From Spirochaetes bacterium GWB1_60_80 (GTDB lineage Bacteria; Spirochaetota; Spirochaetia; Treponematales; UBA12059), in contig MIAR01000043.1 of the NCBI GenBank assembly GCA_001829185.1, positions 1-64,000 on the forward strand: a stretch of DNA of 64,000 nucleotides. Direction: 5' to 3'. Below, in pieces: positions 43,686-51,430 of this stretch (its first letter is position 1; each line of letters opens with the position of its first letter). The notes beneath the pieces are model-generated. The model made no database searches. It saw only the letters and a list, made by a program, of their open reading frames with translations, and was not told where the DNA came from. A program made the position numbers and the translations under genes.

Positions 43686-43816
43686 TATTAACAGCTTGGC
43701 AGTCGCGGGTCCTGGTGCTGCAAGGCAGGGTCAGCTTATCGCTTGACCCTGCCTTGCAGCACCACCAAGCCGAAGGCTTGGTGCGCACTCGCGCGGCTGC
43801 CGGGTTTGTTATAAAC
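43686..43816. repeat. Type 1 palindromic element, copy 3
   Basis: It has a 21-bp perfect hairpin at 43713-43733 and 43744-43764 with the same loop as copy 1 but two changed base pairs, both compensated. Outer arms GGCAG and CTGCC pair; ends carry TATTAAC and GTTATAAAC. Confidence 0.78.
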
Positions 43817-43955
43817 GTTTGCGTTGTCAAATTGCGTTGTGCGTGTCTACAATCCCCTGCAGAAACTTGAAGCCACTTTGCCAGCCGTGCCGTAGCCACC
43901 CACGTCTCCTGCGTTGGTCATAACATCACTGTGTGCTATCTGAGCAACCCTCAGC

Positions 43956-44056
43956 GTATAAACAACCCAGGCGCCCGCGCGGGTGGCGCGGCCAGGTGCG
44001 TCCAGCGATAAGCTGGCCGCACCTGAAAGCGCCAGGCCCTGCGTCTGCCAATGTTA
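43956..44056. repeat. Type 2 palindromic element, copy 2
   Basis: It begins GTATAAACAACCC and has a hairpin AGGTGCG-CCAGC with loop GATAA and its complement; it ends CTGCCAATGTTA. With type 1 copy 3 it forms a composite unit like 42695-43040; the spacer between the halves is also conserved (AACATCACT, GTGCTAT, TGAGCAA). Confidence 0.72.
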
Positions 44057-44067
44057 TTTGTAACGTA

Positions 44068-45378
44068 TCACTTGCCCGAAATGTCCGCAGGCCCAGCCTG
44101 CAGCCAGGGCAGTATGGCCGAGCCATAGTTGACTCGTTCCCTGGAGATGGCCTTGACGTCGCTGAACAGCTTGGCCAGGTTGCCGGCGATCATGGTTTCG
44201 CCGATCGGCCGGACGATCTTGCCTTGCTCGATCAGGTAGGAGTTCTTGGCTACGCCGGAAAAATCGCCCGAGTCGGAGGGGCTGCCGCCGGAGAAGCGCA
44301 TCAGCAGCAAGCCGCGCTCGATGCTCTTGACCATATCCTGCCAGCCAAGTTCGCCAGGGTCAACCATCAAGCCGCCGCCACCCGAAGGGCAGCGCGGTCG
44401 GCCGCTTTTGTTGGCGGCGTACAGACCGATACTGAAGTTTCGCAAGACGCCTTTTTCGATGAGCAGGCAGTCCTCGGTCCGGAAGCCGTCGCCGGTGTAC
44501 GGCGAGTTGGCCGCCAGCTCGGGGCTGTTGGGCAGGGAACGCACCGTCAGCTGCGGTGAGGTTACCGCCTGCCCGAGTTTGGCGGCCCAGGGCGAGGTAC
44601 CGGTGATGATCGGGTAATCGCTGGTATAGACGCCGTCAAGCATGCCCAGGAAATCGCCTAGGCAGTCGGGCGCTATTAATAGGTCGCCGGAGAAATTGCC
44701 CTGCACCGGCTGGGTGACGGTCTGCTCGGTGGATTGCCGCATCAAGAGGTCGATACTGCCCCAGTCCTTAAGTGGTTGGTCCAGGTTCTTCTGGACGGCG
44801 CCGGAGTAGTTGAAGCTGGAGGCGTTGCCGCCGTCCTTACTGGTGAACATGGCGCTGAAATTATACAAGCCGCCGCGTTGCTCGAACTCGGCGCCGTTGG
44901 AGTTGGCGAAGAAGCTCTCGCCGCGGCTGAAGTCCAGTACGCACTGTTCCAGATGGGTGATCGGGTAGCGTTCCTGGCAATAGGCGATAAACTCTTGCAG
45001 GCGCTCGTACATCTTGTCGGAGTCGGGCTCCAGCTGGCCGTCCTCGAAGGACTCCAGCGGCCGGGCCGGCGAGATGTCGTTGGCCGGATCGGGTTGGCTG
45101 GAGCGGGCCATCGAAACGGCCTCGGCGGCCGCGGCCTCGATGCTCTGGTCGTCGTACTTGTTCAGGCTGACGCTGCCTTTACGGGTTTCAGTCAAGGCCG
45201 TCAGGCTGAGCGACACGTTGACCGTGCTGCGGTAGAGGCTCAATTTGCCGGCGTCGATGTTCATCTCGTTCTGGACGCCGCAGCCGAAACTGGCTGTAGC
45301 CTGGTCGGCTCCGGCCGCTCTCAGGGCGGCCACCGCCTTGCGGACTATCGCCATGCCGTCGAATTTCTGCGCGCTCAT
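44068..45378 (-). CDS. tldE: TldE/PmbA-family protein
   Basis: 436 residues, PmbA/TldE type (DQATASFGCGVQNEMNIDAGKLSLYRST near the start, RCPSGGGGLMVDPGEL towards the end). TldE has no catalytic zinc site; it forms a heterodimer with TldD that digests unfolded or modified peptides and helps quinone- or microcin-type maturation in other bacteria. Its start overlaps the tldD stop codon by 4 nt (ATGA). The ATG at 45378 has GGGAGG 5 nt upstream; residues ahead of it in frame come from overlap with tldD. The gene ends 12 nt from the repeat array. Confidence 0.9.
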   Translation of the reverse strand: MSAQKFDGMAIVRKAVAALRAAGADQATASFGCGVQNEMNIDAGKLSLYRSTVNVSLSLTALTETRKGSVSLNKYDDQSIEAAAAEAVSMARSSQPDPANDISPARPLESFEDGQLEPDSDKMYERLQEFIAYCQERYPITHLEQCVLDFSRGESFFANSNGAEFEQRGGLYNFSAMFTSKDGGNASSFNYSGAVQKNLDQPLKDWGSIDLLMRQSTEQTVTQPVQGNFSGDLLIAPDCLGDFLGMLDGVYTSDYPIITGTSPWAAKLGQAVTSPQLTVRSLPNSPELAANSPYTGDGFRTEDCLLIEKGVLRNFSIGLYAANKSGRPRCPSGGGGLMVDPGELGWQDMVKSIERGLLLMRFSGGSPSDSGDFSGVAKNSYLIEQGKIVRPIGETMIAGNLAKLFSDVKAISRERVNYGSAILPWLQAGPADISGK

Positions 45379-46757
45379 GCTCGGCCTCCCACGTTGATAC
45401 GGCACTTGATGGCTGGTCCGCCCATGCCTACCGGAATGGACTGTTTCTTGCCGCACATGCCGGCGCCGGTCCAGCTCATGTCGTCGGAAACCATGGTCAC
45501 GGTCTTGAGCATGTTGAAGGCGATACCGGAGATGGTGCAGTCGCGTACCGCCGCGCCGAGCTTGCCGTTGTTGATCTCGTAGCCCATAACCACCCCGAAC
45601 ATGAATTCGGAGGTGGAATCGGCCTGGCCGTTGGATGATGTAAGAAAATAATAACCCTTGTCGACGCTGGCGATCATGTCGGCCAGCTTGCTTGAACCCG
45701 GCAGGATGGCGGTGTTGCGCATGCGGATGAGGGGTTCGTCGTAGAAGCCATAGGCGCGGGCGTTGCCGGTCGGATCGGCGCTAAAATGCCGGGCTGACTC
45801 CTTGTTGTGCATGTAGCTCTTGAGGACGCCATCCTTGATGAGTACGGCGTCCTTGGCCGCCGTGCCCTCGTCGTCGATCCATAGCGGTACCGGACAGAGC
45901 TTGCCGTAGGCGGTGTTGGCGAAGTCGACCATGGTGACCAGCGGGCTGGCTACCGCTTGGTTCATATAATCGGCCGCTACCGAGCCGCCCAGTACCAGGT
46001 CGGCCTCCACGGTGTGGCCGATGGCTTCGTGAGCCAGGATGCCGGCCAGGTCGGAGTCGAGGACTACCTCGTGCTCGCCGGGTTTTGCATAGACGCCCTT
46101 GGCCTTTTGCCGCAGACGGTCGGCCAATAGGTCGATTTTGGGGTAAAGCGCGGACGGCTGGTCGAAAATGTCCTCGAACTGACCGGGGCCGCCGATGACC
46201 TCGTACAGGTCGACTGGTTCGCCGTTTTCTTCCATGGTAAAGGAGGCGTAGACTAGGCTGCGGGCGATCAAGCTCCAGGCGTCGCCGCCGTCGGCCGTCA
46301 GTACGGTTTTCTCCATATCCAGCCCGGATAGCATCAAGGTGCGGGCCTTGAGGTAGGGGTACTTGGCGGCTGCATACGCGTCAACGTCGCGTAGGAAGTC
46401 AATGTAGGCTTTTTGTTCTAACCGCGGTTTGGTAGTGGCTAGGCTGTTTTGACCGATGCCGGGACGAGCGGGCAGGGCGCCGGTCGGTTGGCCGGCCTTG
46501 CTGCCTAGGAAGCGAGCGTTGTCGGTGGCCAGACGGATGGCTTGGCGGATCGCCTCGTCGTCACTCTCCGGCGTAGACGCGAAACCCCACAACCCGTTCT
46601 TGAAGACTCGCGCCGACATGCCGCCCTGCGCGTTGCGTGCGTTTCGTACAATGTCGCCGTTCAGGATGCCGACCGCGACGGACCGGTTCTCCTGGACGCG
46701 CAACTCCGTGTACTCGGAGAAGAGCGCTTTGTGCCGCTCAATGTTTGCATATTGCAT
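45375..46757 (-). CDS. tldD: TldD metalloprotease
   Basis: 460 residues. The zinc motif HEAIGHTVEAD (HExxxH, about 243-248) and the conserved late MCGKKQ and GGPAIKCR segments identify TldD. With TldE it forms the protease that degrades unfolded peptides through a narrow channel. AGGAG lies 6 nt before the ATG. A weak promoter (TTGACG at 46810-46815, 17 nt, TAGCTT at 46787-46792) lies upstream, only about 27 nt from the end of the second MITE copy, so the insertion could affect its expression. Confidence 0.93.
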   Translation of the reverse strand: MQYANIERHKALFSEYTELRVQENRSVAVGILNGDIVRNARNAQGGMSARVFKNGLWGFASTPESDDEAIRQAIRLATDNARFLGSKAGQPTGALPARPGIGQNSLATTKPRLEQKAYIDFLRDVDAYAAAKYPYLKARTLMLSGLDMEKTVLTADGGDAWSLIARSLVYASFTMEENGEPVDLYEVIGGPGQFEDIFDQPSALYPKIDLLADRLRQKAKGVYAKPGEHEVVLDSDLAGILAHEAIGHTVEADLVLGGSVAADYMNQAVASPLVTMVDFANTAYGKLCPVPLWIDDEGTAAKDAVLIKDGVLKSYMHNKESARHFSADPTGNARAYGFYDEPLIRMRNTAILPGSSKLADMIASVDKGYYFLTSSNGQADSTSEFMFGVVMGYEINNGKLGAAVRDCTISGIAFNMLKTVTMVSDDMSWTGAGMCGKKQSIPVGMGGPAIKCRINVGGRA

Positions 46758-46841
46758 GCCTGCTCCTGTGAGTTGGAATGTACTTGAAGCTAATGCCGGA
46801 ACGGCCAGCCGTCAAGCGGAAAAGAAAAGCCGCCGGATTAG

Positions 46842-46970
46842 CAGGTTGTTGAAAAAGCCGGTTGCTTTCTCAACAACCTTAACAATTCCTCGCATAGCTT
46901 GCGCTATGCTGCGTAATTGTACCGGCTTTTGAAGTGTTGAAAAGCCGCATCCGCGTTTTTCAACACCCTG
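46842..46970. mobile_element. 129-bp MITE-like element, copy 2
   Basis: All 129 bp are identical to 3498-3626. It is flanked by TTAG on the left (46838-46841) and CTAG on the right (46971-46974). With the CTAA pair of copy 1 all flanks fit YTAR, a target pattern known for IS5-type elements. It sits in the gap between tldD and the TPR-kinase gene, in front of tldD. Confidence 0.85.
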
Positions 46971-47005
46971 CTAGACCGAAGCGGCGGACGCGTCCCTGGA
47001 AAGGA

Positions 47006-49885
47006 TCAGGTCGGCAGGCACGTGCCATTGTCGGCCGTCGGCAGCCGTACCGTAAAGCGGGTGCCGTTGCCCGGCTGGCTCGTGAACTCGATGCTGCCGT
47101 TGAAGGTGCCGGTGACGATGTCGCGGACGATAGTCAAGCCCAAGCCGGTGCTTTCGCCGAAGCGCTTGGTGGTGAAGAGCGGATCGAATATCTTCGTCTG
47201 CACCGCTGGATCGATACCCGAGCCGTTGTCGCTGATGGCCAGGTCGACCAAGCCGTCGTGGTTGGCAAAGTCCAGGCTGATGCAGCCGCCTTTGGGCGGG
47301 AGGGCCTCGACGGCGTTGACCACCAGGTTGGTTACCACCTGCGCGAATTTACCCGGCGAGCCGCAGAGTGGCAGGGGGCGCTCGTGCCCGCTCCAGGTCA
47401 GCTTGACCGCCTTGGGGCGCATGAAGTAATCGAGTAGGCTGAGCGCGTCCTGCGCCGTGCTTACCGCGTTGAAGGTTATCTTTTCATTCTGGTTGGTCTC
47501 GCGGGTTTGGGTCTTGATGCTGCGGATAAAGGTGGCGGCCCGGTCACCGGCGCGGGTGGCCAGATCGAGGGCTTTTTTCATATCGGCCGCGATGGCGTGG
47601 TGATCGTCCGGGCCGACCTGACCGTTGCCGATCGACTTGTCGTACTCGTCGATCAGCAACTTCATTTCCTCTAGGGAGGTGCGGACCGTCGCCAGAGGGG
47701 TGTTGATTTCGTGGGCGATGCCGGCGGTAAGCCGGCCGAGCGATGCCATTTTTTCGGCGGCCAGCAGCTGTTCCCGGTTCTTCTGGATGCGGTCGTTGGC
47801 CTCCTCGAGTTCTTGGTAGGCCAAGGCGTTGTCCAGGGCGATGGCGGTGTATGAGCAGAGGGTGCGGAAGATCGAGGCCTCGCGCTCGCCGTAGGCTTGT
47901 GGCTTGACCGACTGGATGCTCATGACGCCAAGCAGCCGCGGCCCGATGGTCAACGGCGAGTAGAGCAGGCTGACGGTTTCCAGGGTGCCGGGCACCTGGG
48001 TTTCGTTGGTCGCTCGGGGATCCAGGTCAATGGCGATCTCACGGCGCTCGCGGGCGCAGCGCACCACGTTGGAATCGCGGTCGTCGCCGCTCAGCTCGGG
48101 CAGCTCGATGGGTTGGTCGTCCTCGACGGCGAAAGCGCCATGGAAATTTTCCAGGGAATCGTCCACCAGGTAAATGAAGAAACTGCTGGTGTCTAAAAGG
48201 TCGTGGACATGGCGTTGCAGGGTCAGGAAGATGGCCTGGGCGTCCAGGTTGGCCGTCAGGTCGCGGCCGATCTGGCCCAGGGTTTCCAGGGTGGCGGCGG
48301 TTTGCTGCAAGGACTGGGCGCGGCGGCTCTCGGTTTCCGCCAGTTGCCGCTGGTGGGTGGCCTCGGCGCGGGCCCGCTCGGTTTCGTGGCGGATCTGCAG
48401 GGCCAAGGCGCGTTTGTTGGCGTCGGCGGCTTCGGCTTTTTTCCGTTCCACCGCGGCGCGTAGGCTGTTCCGGTACGCGGCCTGGAAGTCGCCGAGCGCG
48501 GCTTGGGCCGCGGCGGTATCTTCGAGCAGTTCGGCCGGGATAACGTAGCTTTCGATTTTAGCGGCTACCGATAGGGCCTTTTCCAGGAAATGCAACTCGG
48601 CGCTGCTGTCGCTCATGCCGGCTGGCGGGGTTAAGATAGGGTTGCGGAACAGCCGGGCCATGGTGTGCAGGATCTTTACTTCCTCGGCGGCGTTGCCGGT
48701 GCTCACGGCCAACTGCAGGGCTTGTTCGGCCTTGGCCAGGGCTTCTGGCATTCGGTCCAGGCCGGCGAAGGCCCTGGCCTGACCGCGCAGGGCCGGGATC
48801 AGGAGGTCGACTTCCTGGTGGGCGGCGGCGCGCTCCTCGAGTTGGCTGTTCCAGTCCAGGGCGGCGGCGTGGTCGCCAATATCCAAGGCTAGGTCGCCCA
48901 GGAAGCGCAGGGTAACCGCGTAGTTGTGCGACTTTTTCAGGTTGCCCATGACGGCCAGGCCGCCTTTTAGTTCCCGTTCGGCGCTTTCGAAACGGCCGAG
49001 CAGGCGCAGGGCGTTGCCGGTGCGGGTGCGACAGGTGCCGATCATGCCGGGCCAGGCTACTTTCAAGGCCAGCTCCAGGGCCCGTTCGTTCCATTCCAGG
49101 GCGGTGGTGTTGTCGCCCAGCTCCTCGAAACAGACGGCGCAGTTGTTGCCGGCGATGATGGCGCTGCGCCACTGGCCGTATTCCAGGAACAGATGGAAGG
49201 CTTCGGTGTAATGGCCGGTGGCGCTGCCCGGGTCGCCCTGCATGTTGGCGATATTAGCGCGGGCCGACAGCAGCCAGGCTTCCGACACCGGATGCGTCGA
49301 TCGGGTAGCGGTGAAATCACGGGCTAGCATGGCGGCGCTATCGGCCGGATTCTTGAAGGCGTGGTAGAAGATCAGCCGAGCCTGGGCGGTGTCCGCCCGG
49401 ACCTTGTCGCCGGCCGCCTGCCAGGCTGTCCGGGCGTCGACGATCCTCGCCTCGCAGGCGACCGAATCGCCGTGCTCGGCGCGCAGGAAGGCGTCCAGCC
49501 AGAAGCCGTCGCCGCGGCCAGCTTGGTCGCCTACTGCCGCAAAGGCCTGCATGGCCTCGGCCAACAAGGCCTCGGCCTGGTCGAGTTCGGCGAACAGCCA
49601 GCGGATTTCGGCGCGCAGCAGGGCCAGCCGGGCTACGAGGCCGCGGTTGTCGCTTATCGCGGTCTGGGCGGCCAGACAGTGCGCTGCCTCGTCGGCCAGG
49701 CTGGCGGCGCGGTGGCTGTCGGCCTGGCGCAGGTACCAGGCCAGCTCGATGCAGGCCAGTAAGCGCGGCTGACCGTCGAGCTCGGCCAAGGCGGTTTCCA
49801 GCGCTGCGAGGCGTTCCTTGTTGGCATGCAAGGCAAACGGCGGAGTGGCAGAGGCTTGGGCGAGGCGGGCGTGCTTTACGGCCAT
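47006..49885 (-). CDS. Cytoplasmic TPR-GAF histidine kinase
   Basis: 959 residues without membrane segments. An alanine-rich TPR-like helical array (about 15-480), a coiled coil (about 480-535), a GAF domain (about 540-690), a second coiled coil, and a HisKA/ATPase module with GIAHEINTPLA, NLVVNAVEAL, DNGSGID and STGLGL. The TPR array may bind a protein partner, as in AcoK/MalT-type sensors. It is the third gene of a cluster with two receiver-domain proteins (49876-53104); its start overlaps the GGDEF gene by 10 nt, so the three are co-expressed and it may phosphorylate either receiver. Ligand unknown. Confidence 0.9.
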   Translation of the reverse strand: MAVKHARLAQASATPPFALHANKERLAALETALAELDGQPRLLACIELAWYLRQADSHRAASLADEAAHCLAAQTAISDNRGLVARLALLRAEIRWLFAELDQAEALLAEAMQAFAAVGDQAGRGDGFWLDAFLRAEHGDSVACEARIVDARTAWQAAGDKVRADTAQARLIFYHAFKNPADSAAMLARDFTATRSTHPVSEAWLLSARANIANMQGDPGSATGHYTEAFHLFLEYGQWRSAIIAGNNCAVCFEELGDNTTALEWNERALELALKVAWPGMIGTCRTRTGNALRLLGRFESAERELKGGLAVMGNLKKSHNYAVTLRFLGDLALDIGDHAAALDWNSQLEERAAAHQEVDLLIPALRGQARAFAGLDRMPEALAKAEQALQLAVSTGNAAEEVKILHTMARLFRNPILTPPAGMSDSSAELHFLEKALSVAAKIESYVIPAELLEDTAAAQAALGDFQAAYRNSLRAAVERKKAEAADANKRALALQIRHETERARAEATHQRQLAETESRRAQSLQQTAATLETLGQIGRDLTANLDAQAIFLTLQRHVHDLLDTSSFFIYLVDDSLENFHGAFAVEDDQPIELPELSGDDRDSNVVRCARERREIAIDLDPRATNETQVPGTLETVSLLYSPLTIGPRLLGVMSIQSVKPQAYGEREASIFRTLCSYTAIALDNALAYQELEEANDRIQKNREQLLAAEKMASLGRLTAGIAHEINTPLATVRTSLEEMKLLIDEYDKSIGNGQVGPDDHHAIAADMKKALDLATRAGDRAATFIRSIKTQTRETNQNEKITFNAVSTAQDALSLLDYFMRPKAVKLTWSGHERPLPLCGSPGKFAQVVTNLVVNAVEALPPKGGCISLDFANHDGLVDLAISDNGSGIDPAVQTKIFDPLFTTKRFGESTGLGLTIVRDIVTGTFNGSIEFTSQPGNGTRFTVRLPTADNGTCLPT

Positions 49886-51339
49886 GTTATTTCCAGATTA
49901 CCGGCGGCTTGAGCCTTGCCGGCCGACTTGGCGGCGTACAGGCTGTCGTCGGCGTATTTGAGCAAGGTTTCGGCCACCAGGCTAAAATAGGCGGCCGGTC
50001 GGGAGGTTTCCGGGCCGGTCTTGAGCGCGCTATCGGGCGCGCCAGCGGTCAAGGTGACCACGCCCAGGCTGGCCTGCAGGACTATCGGCTTGTTTTCGAA
50101 GGTCAGCCGCTCATCGCGCAGCAGGCGCAATATCTTGTTGGCCACGACGGCCGCGCCGGCCGCTCCGGTGGACGGCAAAATGATGACAAATTCATCACCC
50201 CCGAATCGGGCCACGAAATCGGTGGTCCTGGTAGCCTTGAGCAGGAGGTTGCCCGCCCGGGACAGGGCCAAGTCTCCGCCCAGGTGGCCGACGCCGTCGT
50301 TGATGGCCTTGAAATTATCCATGTCGAACATCAACAGCGACAGCGGCTGCCCCAAGCGATAGCACGTGCGCAATTCCTTGAGGACCCAGGAGTCGTAGAA
50401 CTTGCGCACGAAGACGCCGGTCAGCGGATCCTGGGTGGCCAGCGAATACAGCTGCGAATTCTGGATGGCCACCGCGGCCTGGTTGGAAAAAATGGTCAGC
50501 AGCTCGATCTCGTCTTCGGCCAGGTTGCCCTTGTCTAAGTATATCAGGCCGATGACGGTATCGCCGACGCTGAGCGGAAGGGCCGATTCGTGTGGCTGTC
50601 GATGCAGGTGTCCGTCGCGCAGCGTCGATACCAGTTCGGCCGTCTTGTTCTTGCCGAGCAGCGCCACGATGTCGCCTTCCCGCCCGAAGCGGCCGACGCC
50701 GGCCTGGATCTCCAGCTGCATCTCCTGGTTTACCATGGCCAGGAAGCCGTCGATGGCCGGGTTGTTCGGCTCATCCTGCCTGGCGATGGCCAGGAAGGAA
50801 TTGGCGCAGCCCAGCAGGCCGGATACCTGGCAGAGTATGCCTTGCAGCAGATCCTGCAATGGCTGCAGTTTGTGCAGGGCGGGGGTTGCCTCCAGGATGA
50901 AGCGCAGGCCCTGGCGGCTCTTGAGCAAAAGCTGGGTGGTGTACGCCGCCTTCAGGCCGGCTTCCGTCCATAAAAGCAGCTTCTCGGAGCCTTCGCTTTT
51001 GTCGAAATAGCCTTGAATGTCCAGCTTGCGCAGCATCTCGCGCGGCGGGCTTTCGCTGGCGTAGCCGGTTTGCAGAATTACCTGGATATGGCGGTTGAAA
51101 GTGCGCAGCTGTGTGACAACTTCTTCACCAGTCATGCTAGGCATGTGGAAGTCCAGCAGGATCAAGTCGACCGGCCGTTCACGCAGGATTTTCAGCGCCA
51201 CTGCGCCGCCCTGGGCGGTGATTACATCGTGGCCTTCCCGGTCCAGGAGCTGGCCGGTAGCCTGCAGGTAGCCTTCATCGTCGTCCACCAGCAGGATGGT
51301 GCGGCCGCTTCTGGCGCTGGCCTGGTTCACTCGGGGCAT
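49876..51339 (-). CDS. REC-GAF-GGDEF diguanylate cyclase
   Basis: 487 residues. A receiver domain (about 12-130) has LILLDFHMP with the acceptor Asp and ends in GYFDKSEGSEKLLLWTEAGLK. A GAF domain (about 150-305) follows, and a GGDEF domain (about 320-480) with an intact RFGGDEF active motif and an inhibitory site RTTD five residues before it. It should make c-di-GMP from GTP when phosphorylated and be product-inhibited. It is the only cyclase in the window, opposite two HD-GYP enzymes and one PilZ receptor. It overlaps the downstream kinase gene. Confidence 0.93.
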   Translation of the reverse strand: MPRVNQASARSGRTILLVDDDEGYLQATGQLLDREGHDVITAQGGAVALKILRERPVDLILLDFHMPSMTGEEVVTQLRTFNRHIQVILQTGYASESPPREMLRKLDIQGYFDKSEGSEKLLLWTEAGLKAAYTTQLLLKSRQGLRFILEATPALHKLQPLQDLLQGILCQVSGLLGCANSFLAIARQDEPNNPAIDGFLAMVNQEMQLEIQAGVGRFGREGDIVALLGKNKTAELVSTLRDGHLHRQPHESALPLSVGDTVIGLIYLDKGNLAEDEIELLTIFSNQAAVAIQNSQLYSLATQDPLTGVFVRKFYDSWVLKELRTCYRLGQPLSLLMFDMDNFKAINDGVGHLGGDLALSRAGNLLLKATRTTDFVARFGGDEFVIILPSTGAAGAAVVANKILRLLRDERLTFENKPIVLQASLGVVTLTAGAPDSALKTGPETSRPAAYFSLVAETLLKYADDSLYAAKSAGKAQAAGNLEITWP

Positions 51340-51430
51340 GTCGTACTCCTCGGAGCGCCGCCGCTGGCGCGTGATGCTGAACGGGTTGTAGGCGGTAGCC
51401 GCCTCTGCCAGCCGGGTGGTTGCCGACTGC

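Noticed and set aside
42207-43899. Three open minus-strand frames sharing RTKPxAWWxCKxxSSDKLT-type peptides
   Set aside because: The shared peptide is the translation of the type 1 palindrome in one frame. The frames have no ribosome binding sites and differ outside the repeat, so they are repeat artefacts and not a gene family.
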